64,000 bases of DNA from NZQO01 sp964639255. Lineage in GTDB: Bacteria > Bacteroidota > Bacteroidia > Flavobacteriales > Flavobacteriaceae. The notes beneath the pieces are model-generated. The model had not been told where the DNA came from. It did no database searches and saw only the letters and a list, made by a program, of their open reading frames with translations. Below are positions 41,504 through 50,073 of the stretch, in pieces. The translations under genes were made by a program, and so were the position numbers. The stretch covers positions 1 through 64,000 of the forward strand of contig CAZXDP010000001.1 of NCBI GenBank assembly GCA_964639255.1, written 5' to 3'. Every line of letters begins with the position of its first letter. The first letter of the stretch is position 1.

Positions 41504-41545
41504 GGCAAATATCGGCTCAATTTCTTAAAAATCCCGATATTTGCC
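41504..41545. promoter_or_regulatory. Mirror-image divergent promoter between the GNAT gene and fbp
   Basis: A perfect 12-bp inverted repeat, GGCAAATATCGG (41504-41515) and CCGATATTTGCC (41534-41545), with an 18-base spacer. Each arm reads CCGATATTTGCC in the direction of its own gene and contains GATATTTG, one mismatch from the -7 consensus. The ATGs are at 41487 (minus) and 41571 (plus). Confidence 0.55.
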
Positions 41546-41570
41546 GCAAATTCAAAGTCAATCCACCGTT

Positions 41571-42578
41571 ATGGCAAAGCACAATCAATCTTTGGGGGAA
41601 TTCATTATCGAGAACCAATCGGAATTTAAATATTCTTCCGGCGAGCTGTCGCGGCTCATCAATTCCATCCGGTTGGCGGCCAAGGTGGTGAACCACGAGG
41701 TGAACAAGGCTGGACTTGTGGATATTTTAGGGGCTGCGGGCGATACCAATATTCAAGGAGAAGACCAGCAAAAACTCGACGTATTCGCCAACGAGGCTTT
41801 TATAAAGACCTTAACTAATCGCGAGATTGTCTGTGGCATTGCCAGTGAAGAAGAAGATGATTTTATTACCATAAAGGGCCGAAACGAACAGAACGAGAAC
41901 AAGTATGTGGTGCTGATAGATCCTTTGGACGGCTCTAGCAATATCGATGTGAATGTTTCTGTAGGGACTATTTTTTCCATCTACCGCCGGGTAACCCCAT
42001 CTGGCTCGCCCGTAACATTAGAGGATTTCCTTCAGCAGGGCAACCGACAAGTGGCAGCCGGTTACATCGTGTACGGTACATCGACCATGATCGTATATAC
42101 CACGGGCCACGGCGTAAACGGGTTTACGCTCAATCCAGCCATAGGGACATATTACCTTTCCCATCCGAATATGAAGTTTCCTGAAGACGGTAAAATTTAC
42201 TCCGTTAACGAAGGAAATTATGTGCATTTTCCACAAGGGGTGAAAGACTATATTAAATACTGCCAGATGGAAGAAGGCGATCGGCCGTACACGTCAAGGT
42301 ATATCGGTTCGCTCGTATCCGATTTCCACCGTAATATGATAAAAGGAGGTATTTACATTTACCCGAACACCTCGAAAGACCCTAACGGAAAACTGCGGCT
42401 GTTGTATGAATGCAACCCAATGGCATTCCTTGCCGAGCAGGCAGGTGGTAAGGCCAGCAATGGCTTTGAGCGTATTTTGGACATTCAGCCTACACAGCTG
42501 CACCAACGAGTTCCGTTTTTCTGCGGCAGCAAGAATATGGTAACCAAGGCCGAGGAGTTTATGGCCAAGGCCCAATAA
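41571..42578 (+). CDS. fbp: Fructose-1,6-bisphosphatase, class 1
   Basis: Gluconeogenic phosphatase converting fructose 1,6-bisphosphate to fructose 6-phosphate. It has 335 residues from the ATG at 41571. Metal and substrate motifs are GIASEEEDDF (about 95-104), VLIDPLDGSSNIDVNVSVGTIFS (about 122-144, given here for location), the YGTSTMIVYTTG region and the C-terminal LYECNPMAFLAEQAGGKAS (about 286-304). All residues needed for Mg-dependent catalysis appear present. It is divergent from the GNAT/aspartate kinase operon and shares a palindromic promoter region with it. Confidence 0.96.
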   Translation: MAKHNQSLGEFIIENQSEFKYSSGELSRLINSIRLAAKVVNHEVNKAGLVDILGAAGDTNIQGEDQQKLDVFANEAFIKTLTNREIVCGIASEEEDDFITIKGRNEQNENKYVVLIDPLDGSSNIDVNVSVGTIFSIYRRVTPSGSPVTLEDFLQQGNRQVAAGYIVYGTSTMIVYTTGHGVNGFTLNPAIGTYYLSHPNMKFPEDGKIYSVNEGNYVHFPQGVKDYIKYCQMEEGDRPYTSRYIGSLVSDFHRNMIKGGIYIYPNTSKDPNGKLRLLYECNPMAFLAEQAGGKASNGFERILDIQPTQLHQRVPFFCGSKNMVTKAEEFMAKAQ

Positions 42579-42603
42579 AAAACCCGAAACTTAAAGCTTC
42601 GGG
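42576..42603 (-). terminator. Intrinsic terminator of the TerB-like gene
   Basis: Stem CCCGAA / TTCGGG with an inner CTT/AAG pair, followed on the minus strand by six Us (A-run 42577-42582). It overlaps the fbp stop codon (42576-42578); the plus strand has no U-tract. Confidence 0.75.
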
Positions 42604-42634
42604 CCAAATAATTTGTGAGCTTGCGTTACAAGCG

Positions 42635-43063
42635 TTATTTTTCCTTGTTCAGCAAATAGCGGTAGTCTTCTAAATCCAAACCGCCGCTGTAAATCTCAAT
42701 AGAGCGTTCAATCAACTTTTTGGCAAGTTCTGCCGTGTAGCCTAGGCCAATAGCATAGCGCTCAATCAAAAATCGCTCATGGTCGTCTATTTCATGGTCT
42801 GCAAAGATCATTTCGAAAAGATCATGCATACGTTCCAACCTCCTATCGGCGTCATTGGGAGGGTTTATTGGATATTTCCCAGGATTCTTGAGCACTTCCT
42901 TGTACTCAGATTCATCTATATCCAATTTTTTGGCGAAGCGTTTCAGCAATTTTTCCTCTTCGGCATTCAATTCGCCATTAATGGCCGCAATGTTCGCGAT
43001 GGAGGCAAAATGGCCCAGGTTGCGCGAGTGCTCTCCACTCTCAAAAAGATCTCTAAAAGTCAT
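42635..43063 (-). CDS. TerB-like protein
   Basis: A 142-residue all-helical cytoplasmic protein of the TerB family, known from tellurite resistance but broadly distributed. Typical features are ASIANIAAINGELNAEEEKLL (about 20-40) and MIFADHEIDDHERFLIERYA (about 88-107), two acidic helix-turn-helix repeats that in TerB bind metal ions. There are no other ter genes nearby, so a link to tellurite is not supported. It is transcribed alone from its own promoter, convergent with fbp. Confidence 0.85.
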   Translation of the reverse strand: MTFRDLFESGEHSRNLGHFASIANIAAINGELNAEEEKLLKRFAKKLDIDESEYKEVLKNPGKYPINPPNDADRRLERMHDLFEMIFADHEIDDHERFLIERYAIGLGYTAELAKKLIERSIEIYSGGLDLEDYRYLLNKEK

Positions 43064-43080
43064 GGTGATTGTTTCTTGTG

Positions 43081-43088
43081 CAAATATA
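43081..43088 (-). promoter_or_regulatory. -7 element of the TerB-like gene
   Basis: Minus-strand TATATTTG matches TAnnTTTG and ends 17 bases before the ATG at 43063. Confidence 0.5.
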
Positions 43089-43237
43089 GGTCTTGTGGCA
43101 ACATTTTCCGAAAACTTCTTCGGAAACTTTCAAGGATACATCCCATAGCTTCCGCCTAAAACTGCGCTAAACTTTTCTTAATCCTTCTACGGTTTCTTTT
43201 GAAACCTTTATTTTTAATCTGCTACCGAAATTGAAAA

Positions 43238-44266
43238 ATGGAATCACCCCTCTTGGTTTTTAATGAAAAGGGCATTTACTGCCAACAGGCCGATGTATAC
43301 ATCGATGCTTGGCGCCCGGTGCATAAGTGCATCGTAACCCACGGCCATGCAGATCATAGCCGTTGGGGCCACGCCCAATACATTACGCACCGCAATAATG
43401 TGCCAATTATTAAACACAGACTAGGTGATATCGCTGTAAGTGGTAAAGATTGGAATGAGTCCTTCACCATCAATGGTGTTCGGTTTAGCCTGCACCCAGC
43501 GGGACATATTACGGCGTCCAGTCAAGTTAGGGTTGAGTATAAGGGAGAGGTGTGGGTCTTTACAGGCGATTTTAAAACAGAAAATGATGATCTCGCCGAA
43601 CCTTTTGAACCCGTACGATGTAATACGTTTATCACCGAGTGCACTTTTGGGCTACCCGCTTTTAAATGGGAGCCACAAGCTAGCGTATTTCACGACATAA
43701 ATACGTGGTGGTCCCAAAACCAAAGTGAAGGAAAAACCTCTGTCCTTTTCGGTTATAGCTTAGGCAAGGCCCAGCGCCTGCTTAAGCATTTAGATACCTC
43801 AATTGGTACTATCTATACCCACGGAGCCGTTGAGAATATGACCGATGTGCTGCGCAGCCACTACCAACTTCCCCAAACTACACGCGTAACCCGAGAGACC
43901 ACCAAGGAAGAAATAAAGGGCAATATCGTGGTCGCACCGCCAAGTGCCCACGGGGGGACGTGGATTCGAAAAATGGTTCCCTATGTTACCGCCAGTGCGA
44001 GTGGCTGGATGACATTTCGGGGCGCGAGACGACGGCGTGCCATAGATCGAGGCTTTGTACTGAGCGATCACGCTGATTGGGACGGACTCATAGAAACCAT
44101 AAAAGCCACAGGTTGCGAAACGGTGATTACAACCCACGGCTATACCGATATTTTTTCCCGTTACCTTCGGGAAGAGTTAGGGTACGATGCCCGCACCGAG
44201 GAAACTCAGTACGAAGGTGAGCAAGGCGAATTGGAAACCAAGAGCGAAACAGATGCCAACGACTGA
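43238..44266 (+). CDS. Ligase-associated DNA damage response exonuclease (metallo-beta-lactamase fold)
   Basis: A 342-residue metallo-beta-lactamase/beta-CASP nuclease. The zinc motif THGHADHSRWGH lies at about 34-45, the next ligands in HPAGHITASS and FTGDF, and beta-CASP elements in VLFGYSLGKAQRL and FVLSDHADWDGL (about 285). Members of this exact family occur with an ATP-dependent ligase, an Lhr-like helicase and a phosphoesterase, as here. It is thought to process DNA ends. First gene of the four-gene operon; the ligase start lies within or just after its 3' end. Confidence 0.93.
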   Translation: MESPLLVFNEKGIYCQQADVYIDAWRPVHKCIVTHGHADHSRWGHAQYITHRNNVPIIKHRLGDIAVSGKDWNESFTINGVRFSLHPAGHITASSQVRVEYKGEVWVFTGDFKTENDDLAEPFEPVRCNTFITECTFGLPAFKWEPQASVFHDINTWWSQNQSEGKTSVLFGYSLGKAQRLLKHLDTSIGTIYTHGAVENMTDVLRSHYQLPQTTRVTRETTKEEIKGNIVVAPPSAHGGTWIRKMVPYVTASASGWMTFRGARRRRAIDRGFVLSDHADWDGLIETIKATGCETVITTHGYTDIFSRYLREELGYDARTEETQYEGEQGELETKSETDAND

Positions 44267-44312
44267 AAGACAAGATCATTTCGAATCAGCGCAAAAGCAG
44301 CCTGAAGGAGGG

Positions 44313-45905
44313 ATGTCGCGCTTTGCACAACTGGTTAAAACCATAGATAGCACCAACAAAACCAATGTAAAGGTGGAAGCGCTATCTAGGTATTTTACTA
44401 CTGCTTCCGCCAACGATAAATTATGGACTATTGCCATTCTCTCACACAGGCGTCCCAAAAGACCAGTAAATACAACGCTACTGCGGCAGTGGGCCACCGA
44501 ACTAAGTGAAATTCCGTTATGGCTATTCGAAGAAAGCTACCATATCGTAGGAGATTTGGCCGAAACAATAGCGCTCATATTGCCCAAGGCAAAAGGAGCA
44601 TGCACTAAATCATTAACCCAGTTTGCTGAAGAAATCATTGCGCTTCGCGACTTACCGGAGCAAGAAAAAAAGGCCTATCTACATGCGAATTGGCAAGTAC
44701 TTTCCTATTACGAACGGTTCGTTTTCAATAAAATCATTACCGGAAGCTTTAGAATAGGCATCAGCCAAAAATTGATGACCCGCGCCTTGGCACGCGCTAC
44801 CGAAATAGACGAGGATATTTTGGCGTACAAACTAATGGGCGATTGGACACCACAAGATACTACCTTCCAAAAATTGATTTTGGAGGAAAATGAGGAGGAT
44901 TATCTAAGCAAGCCATATCCGTTTTACTTGGCTTATGCTGTAGAAGATGATTTTCAAGAAGAATTAGATCCAGTTACCCAGTGGAGCTTTGAGCATAAAT
45001 GGGATGGTATTCGGGCGCAGGTAATCTTGCGAAACGATGAAGTTTTTGTTTGGTCGCGGGGTGAAGAGTTGGTCACCGATAAATATCCCGAATTTCAACG
45101 ATTTCTGAAGGAAATCCCCAACGGCACCGTGCTCGATGGGGAAATTCTTCCCTTTGTAGAAGGTCAAATTGCCAACTTCCAAGAACTGCAAACCCGTATT
45201 GGGCGCAAAAACGTCTCTAAAGCCCTGTTAAGGAAAACCCCCGTAATTCTCAACGCTTACGATTTACTGGAATGGCAGGGTGAAGATATTCGAAACAAAT
45301 CCTTTTCAGAAAGGAGAACCTTACTGGATGCTCTTATTAGCCGTTGCAATTGCGATGCGATAGGATTGTTCCTGAGCGAAACGATGGAATTCGAATCGTG
45401 GGAGCAGGCCGCGGCAGAGCGCGAAAAATCTCGTGAAAAACGAAGTGAGGGTCTTATGCTAAAGCGCAAGGACTCGCCCTATTTAGTCGGACGAAAAAAA
45501 GGCGATTGGTGGAAATGGAAAATCGATCCATTCACCATAGATGCCGTGCTAACGTACGCGATGCGCGGCCACGGGAGACGGGCGAATTTGTATACCGACT
45601 ATACTTTTGGCCTTTGGGACGGCGATGAACTGGTAACCTTTGCGAAGGCCTATTCGGGCCTTACCGATGCAGAGTTTAGGCAGCTCGACGCTTGGATTAA
45701 AAAAAATACGCTAGAGCGATTTGGGCCGGTACGAAGCGTGACGCCCCACCACGTGTTTGAAATTGCATTCGAGGGAATTGCGGAAAGCAGTAGGCACAAA
45801 AGCGGTATTGCCACGAGGTTTCCCAGGATGGTACGGTGGCGCAAAGACAAACCCATTGCCGAAGCCAATACATTGGACGATTTAAAGGCACTCATTCCTA
45901 AGTGA
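44313..45905 (+). CDS. ATP-dependent DNA ligase, repair type
   Basis: Seals nicks through an adenylated lysine. From the ATG at 44313 the protein has 530 residues and begins SRFAQLVKTIDSTNKTNVKV, the normal start of the family; GGAGGG just before this ATG is an unusually good ribosome-binding site for this genome. An upstream ATG at 44253 overlaps the exonuclease gene and would add 20 residues. Domains: alpha-helical DNA-binding region (1-200), adenylation domain with FEHKWDGIRAQ (Lys229) and SEGLMLKRKDSPY, and OB domain near the C-terminus (HVFEIAFEGIAESSRHKSGI). Confidence 0.95.
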   Translation: MSRFAQLVKTIDSTNKTNVKVEALSRYFTTASANDKLWTIAILSHRRPKRPVNTTLLRQWATELSEIPLWLFEESYHIVGDLAETIALILPKAKGACTKSLTQFAEEIIALRDLPEQEKKAYLHANWQVLSYYERFVFNKIITGSFRIGISQKLMTRALARATEIDEDILAYKLMGDWTPQDTTFQKLILEENEEDYLSKPYPFYLAYAVEDDFQEELDPVTQWSFEHKWDGIRAQVILRNDEVFVWSRGEELVTDKYPEFQRFLKEIPNGTVLDGEILPFVEGQIANFQELQTRIGRKNVSKALLRKTPVILNAYDLLEWQGEDIRNKSFSERRTLLDALISRCNCDAIGLFLSETMEFESWEQAAAEREKSREKRSEGLMLKRKDSPYLVGRKKGDWWKWKIDPFTIDAVLTYAMRGHGRRANLYTDYTFGLWDGDELVTFAKAYSGLTDAEFRQLDAWIKKNTLERFGPVRSVTPHHVFEIAFEGIAESSRHKSGIATRFPRMVRWRKDKPIAEANTLDDLKALIPK

Positions 45906-46007
45906 TGGCACCGGTTCACAAAATGCACATGATTCTTGTGAAGTTGAATTGGGATAATGTTGCGATAGTGCTTGTAAGGGCCAGATTTACCCCAGAATCA
46001 TTGTATT

Positions 46008-48467
46008 TTGAATAAGAAAGAACTCATACAAAAGGCCAAATCTTGGTTTTTAGACCAAGGCTGGAAACCGTTTCCCTTTCAGAAAAAGACATGGAACGCT
46101 TTTTTGGAAGGAAAGCACGGATTGCTCAACGCGCCAACCGGCAGCGGCAAAACTTATGCATTATGGGTGCCCATCGTTCTGCAATATATTAAGGACAATC
46201 CGGAATATAAAGAAATCCGAACCAAAGGTCCGAAGGCCATATGGATTACCCCACTTCGGGCCTTATCAATAGAAATACAACAAGCCGCACAACGTTTGGC
46301 AGACGACTTGCAAACTGGCCTCACCATAGGAATTCGCACGGGAGACACCCCCCAGAGCGAACGGGCCAAGCAAAAAAAAAATATGCCAGACCTTCTCATT
46401 ACCACACCAGAGAGCTTAATGTTGCTGTTAGGGTCGAAGGGTTACGAAAAAACTTTTGGGCCGCTCACCGCAGTTGTTGTAGACGAATGGCACGAACTTT
46501 TGGGCAGCAAACGCGGGGTGCAAATGGAGCTGGCGCTAAGCAGGTTGAAAACGGTTTGCCACAACCTTCGCATTTGGGGAATTTCGGCTACCATTGGAAA
46601 TTTAGAGCAAGCTCAGGATGTCCTGTTGGGTCTAGACGGGTCTTTCAGATCGCAATCGGTTTTAATACGGGCCAATCAAAAGAAAAAAATCAAGGTGCAA
46701 TCTATCATTCCGAAGAAAATGGAAACCTTTCCCTGGCGTGGGCACTTAGGGCTCCATTTATTGGACGAATTGGTTCCTATTATCAAACAAAGCAAAACGA
46801 CCCTAATTTTTACCAACACGCGCGGGCAAGCCGAGATTTGGTTTCAGAAGCTGTTGGAAAAATATCCCGAGTTTGCCGGTGAAATTGCGATGCATCATGG
46901 CAGTATCGCCAAAGATACACGGTTGTGGGTGGAACAAGCCATACGCAACGAGAGCCTAAAGGCCGTAGTGGCTACCTCGAGCCTCGACCTGGGGGTCGAT
47001 TTTGCCCCGGTGGAAACGATTATTCAAATTGGAGGGCCTAAGGGAGTAGCCAAATTTCTACAACGGGCAGGCCGAAGCAATCATAGGCCCGGGGAAGCTT
47101 CAGTCATTTATTTTCTGCCCACGCACGCCCTGGAACTTGTGGAGGCATCTGCGTTAAAACGAGCCGTTACCGAGGCCGTGGTAGAAGACAGGCTGCCTTA
47201 CTTGCTCAGTTTCGATGTGCTCATTCAGTATTTGGTCACCTTGGCGGTAAGCGACGGTTTTATTCCTGCCAAAATCTATCCAGAAATTAAAAGTACGTTC
47301 TGCTTTCAGGGAATTAGTGAAGCGCAATGGCAATGGTGCCTCAATTTTATCACCTTGGGGAGCCAGAGCCTCCAAACTTATGATGAATACAAGCGTGTTT
47401 CTGTTTTGCCCGATGGAAAATTTAAAGTGGAGAGCAGGCGCATCGCGATGATGCACCGTTTAAGTATTGGCACCATTGTTAGCGATAGCATGCTACTGGT
47501 TAAATATGTGAGTGGCGGTTTTATAGGGACGATTGAAGAATATTTCATAGGAAAGATGAAGCCCGGCGACACCTTTGTATTTGCCGGTAGGACGTTGGAA
47601 TTGGTTCGCCTTCGGAATATGGTGGCACAGGTGCGGCGCTCCAACAAGCGGTCTGCCAACATAGTGAGCTTCATGGGAGGACGCATGACGCTCTCTTCCC
47701 AAATGAGCGAATTGCTGCGCGAAGAGCTGCAGAGCGAAGCCGAACATAAGCGAAACACCCCCGAACTGAAAGCCCTTTCCCATCTTTTTGACCGGCAGGA
47801 GCGTGAGAGCATCGTGCCGGGAGATAACGAATTTCTAATCGAGACTTTCAAAACAAGGGAAGGATACCACGCCATTTTCTATCCCTTTGAAGGACGCTTC
47901 GTCCACGAAGCCATGGGCGGGTTGTTAGCTTATCGTATTAGCCTGTTGCTTCCCATAACCTTTTCGCTAGCGTACAATGATTACGGATTTGAACTATTGA
48001 GCGACCAACCGCTCGATATTCAAAATGTATTGGACAATGACCTTTTTACTGCGCGGTATTTATTTGATGACCTTCAAAAAAGCCTTAATAGCACCGAACT
48101 GGCCCGCAGGAAGTTCCGGGACATAGCGGTTATAAGTGGTTTGGTGTTTCAAGGCTATCCCAATAAAATAGTGAAGACCAAACATTTGCAGAGCAGTAGC
48201 CAATTGCTTTTTGATGTATTCCGGGATTTTGAGCCAGACAATTTATTATACCAACAGGCTTTTCGGGAAACCTTCGAGCACCAGCTGGAAGAAGGCCGCC
48301 TACGCCTCGCCCTAGAGCGCATTGCAAAGCAGGAAATTATATGGAAGCAGTGTGAAAAGCCGACCCCGTTCAGCTTTCCTATCATTACCGACAGGTTACG
48401 CGAAAAGCTTTCTTCAGAAAAATTAAAGGATCGTATAAAGAAAATGACCTTGCAGTTTGAGAAATAA
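46008..48467 (+). CDS. Ligase-associated Lhr-like DEXH-box helicase
   Basis: ATP-dependent 3'-5' helicase of the Lhr-core type, 819 residues, a normal length. The start is TTG at 46008; no ATG lies nearby in frame before the Walker region. Motifs: FPFQKKTWNAFLEGKHG (Q-type), LNAPTGSGKTYALW (Walker A, about 45), VVVDEWHELL (DEXH variant), ISATIGN, LIFTNTRGQAEIW, and QRAGRSNHRPGEAS (motif VI). Lhr-type C-terminal domains follow. It works with the neighbouring exonuclease, ligase and PdeM in DNA repair. There is a 102-base gap after the ligase gene, larger than between the other genes. Confidence 0.94.
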   Translation: MNKKELIQKAKSWFLDQGWKPFPFQKKTWNAFLEGKHGLLNAPTGSGKTYALWVPIVLQYIKDNPEYKEIRTKGPKAIWITPLRALSIEIQQAAQRLADDLQTGLTIGIRTGDTPQSERAKQKKNMPDLLITTPESLMLLLGSKGYEKTFGPLTAVVVDEWHELLGSKRGVQMELALSRLKTVCHNLRIWGISATIGNLEQAQDVLLGLDGSFRSQSVLIRANQKKKIKVQSIIPKKMETFPWRGHLGLHLLDELVPIIKQSKTTLIFTNTRGQAEIWFQKLLEKYPEFAGEIAMHHGSIAKDTRLWVEQAIRNESLKAVVATSSLDLGVDFAPVETIIQIGGPKGVAKFLQRAGRSNHRPGEASVIYFLPTHALELVEASALKRAVTEAVVEDRLPYLLSFDVLIQYLVTLAVSDGFIPAKIYPEIKSTFCFQGISEAQWQWCLNFITLGSQSLQTYDEYKRVSVLPDGKFKVESRRIAMMHRLSIGTIVSDSMLLVKYVSGGFIGTIEEYFIGKMKPGDTFVFAGRTLELVRLRNMVAQVRRSNKRSANIVSFMGGRMTLSSQMSELLREELQSEAEHKRNTPELKALSHLFDRQERESIVPGDNEFLIETFKTREGYHAIFYPFEGRFVHEAMGGLLAYRISLLLPITFSLAYNDYGFELLSDQPLDIQNVLDNDLFTARYLFDDLQKSLNSTELARRKFRDIAVISGLVFQGYPNKIVKTKHLQSSSQLLFDVFRDFEPDNLLYQQAFRETFEHQLEEGRLRLALERIAKQEIIWKQCEKPTPFSFPIITDRLREKLSSEKLKDRIKKMTLQFEK

Positions 48468-48487
48468 AAAGGGAACTTTGCGCAGCA

Positions 48488-49123
48488 ATGACCGCAGAAA
48501 TCGCTATCGCAAACCAAACACTCTTGTTGCATCCCAGTGGCGCTGCCTATTGGCAGGAACAGGATATGTTGCTTATAGCAGACGTACATTTGGGCAAGAT
48601 AGCCCATTTTAGAAAACACGGGGCTGCACTACCCATTCACGCAGCCTATCAAAACCTTCAGAAGCTGACCGAGATCGTGAACGATCTAGCACCAAAAACG
48701 GTCTGTTTCTTAGGCGATCTGTTCCATAGCGATTTGAACCGAGAATGGGACGATTTCTCGCAATGGGTTCAGTACACACAATCGCAGCTTCTTTTAATTG
48801 CAGGCAACCACGATATTATTTCCCCTAAAAAATATACGGAGATGGGCATAACGGTGGTGGAACAACTCGAACGTTTCGGTGTGTTTTTAAGCCATCATCC
48901 CACAGAAACAGAAACATTGTTCAATATCGCCGGGCACATTCATCCCGGTGTACGGTTGCGGGGGTTAGGAAGGCAGAGTGTCACCCTTCCCTGTTTTTTC
49001 CTTAAAAAACAACAGCTCATCCTACCGGCCTTTGGCACGTTCACTGGAAAGTATTTGCTCGCCCCTTCCGAGGCGGACCGGGTTTTCGCGATTGTGGAAG
49101 GAGAGGTTATGGAAATGCGCTAA
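48488..49123 (+). CDS. pdeM: Ligase-associated DNA damage response endonuclease PdeM
   Basis: Calcineurin-like metallophosphoesterase of 211 residues. The metal-binding blocks are IADVHLGKIAHFRKHG (about 30-45), FLGDLFHSDLN (about 73-83), IAGNHDII and HHPTETETLFNIAGHIHPGV (about 138-157). This is the MPE member of the Lhr/ligase/exonuclease/MPE repair set. It starts 20 bases after the helicase, so the two are co-transcribed. Confidence 0.94.
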   Translation: MTAEIAIANQTLLLHPSGAAYWQEQDMLLIADVHLGKIAHFRKHGAALPIHAAYQNLQKLTEIVNDLAPKTVCFLGDLFHSDLNREWDDFSQWVQYTQSQLLLIAGNHDIISPKKYTEMGITVVEQLERFGVFLSHHPTETETLFNIAGHIHPGVRLRGLGRQSVTLPCFFLKKQQLILPAFGTFTGKYLLAPSEADRVFAIVEGEVMEMR

Positions 49124-49157
49124 TTCAACGTAACGGACAAAGCGATCGGTGATCTAC

Positions 49158-49188
49158 TTGCACACCGCTCAAGCTTTCCCTATCTTTA
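49158..49188 (+). promoter_or_regulatory. Promoter of the TspO-like gene
   Basis: TTG (49158-49160), a 20-base spacer and TATCTTTA (49181-49188), one mismatch from TAnnTTTG, 40 bases before the ATG at 49229. Confidence 0.4.
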
Positions 49189-49228
49189 GTTTAAAAAGCA
49201 AACCAACCCCGATAAAACTTTCGCAACG

Positions 49229-50035
49229 ATGAAAAAGACGCTTCAAATCGCAAATATTATAGTTTTTGTAGCAACCCTTTTGGTAAATTACGGTTCTAAC
49301 ACAGGGGCCATTAACAATACAACCATCGGGGAGGTCTCTGGCAACCACGAAAATCTATTTACTCCAGCGGGTTATGCGTTCGCCATTTGGGGATTTATAT
49401 ACCTGCTTTTGCTAGGTTTTGTAGTATATCAATCTAGAAGCCTCTTTACCAAAGTACGTGATGACCAATTTATCTTGCATACCGGATGGTGGTTCGTGCT
49501 CTCCTGCACTGCCAATATGCTTTGGGTGGTTTTTTGGCTATATGGGTACTTCAGTTTTTCGGTACTGGCAATGTTCGTATTGCTTTATTCGCTTCTGAAG
49601 ATCGTAATGAATAACCAAATGGAACTTTGGGATGCACCCATAAGCGTCATCGCCTTCCTTTGGTGGCCTTTCGTTTTCTATAGCGGATGGATTACCGTAG
49701 CCAGCATCGCCAACGTAGCGGCCTATTTAACGAGTATTGGCTGGAACGGCTGGGGCATTTCAGCCTCAACCTGGGCGGTGATTATGATTATTGTTGCCGG
49801 CATTCTAAACCTAGCTGTTACTTGGCGGCGCAATATGCGAGAATTTGCCTTGGTAGGTGCGTGGGGATTTAGTGCCATTTGCGTAGCGCAATGGGGCAGC
49901 ACGAATGCGGTAGTTTCCTATACAGCCCTAGTCATGGCTGCTGTGCTCATTATAAGCAGTGCCTACCACGGGTATCTAAACCGGTCTACTAATCCTGGGC
50001 AAAAATTGAAAGAATATTTTCAGAATACAAAGTAA
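49229..50035 (+). CDS. TspO/MBR-related tryptophan-rich membrane protein
   Basis: A 268-residue integral membrane protein with about seven or eight helices and many tryptophans (FTPAGYAFAIWGFIYLLLLG at about 44-63, TGWWFVLSCTANMLWVVFWL, IAFLWWPFVFYSGWITVASI). Such proteins are annotated as tryptophan-rich sensory (TspO-like) proteins in Flavobacteriaceae, but it is much longer than the 160-residue five-helix TspO, so the relation may be distant. Ligand and function are unknown. It stands alone after the repair operon with its own promoter. Confidence 0.65.
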   Translation: MKKTLQIANIIVFVATLLVNYGSNTGAINNTTIGEVSGNHENLFTPAGYAFAIWGFIYLLLLGFVVYQSRSLFTKVRDDQFILHTGWWFVLSCTANMLWVVFWLYGYFSFSVLAMFVLLYSLLKIVMNNQMELWDAPISVIAFLWWPFVFYSGWITVASIANVAAYLTSIGWNGWGISASTWAVIMIIVAGILNLAVTWRRNMREFALVGAWGFSAICVAQWGSTNAVVSYTALVMAAVLIISSAYHGYLNRSTNPGQKLKEYFQNTK

Positions 50036-50073
50036 TTTGAATAAATGAATTGCGCGATACGTCTGTTCACATC

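Noticed and set aside
46241..46882. 213-codon open frame in another plus-strand frame
   Set aside because: Inside the Lhr-like helicase, with low-complexity basic composition typical of a shifted frame.
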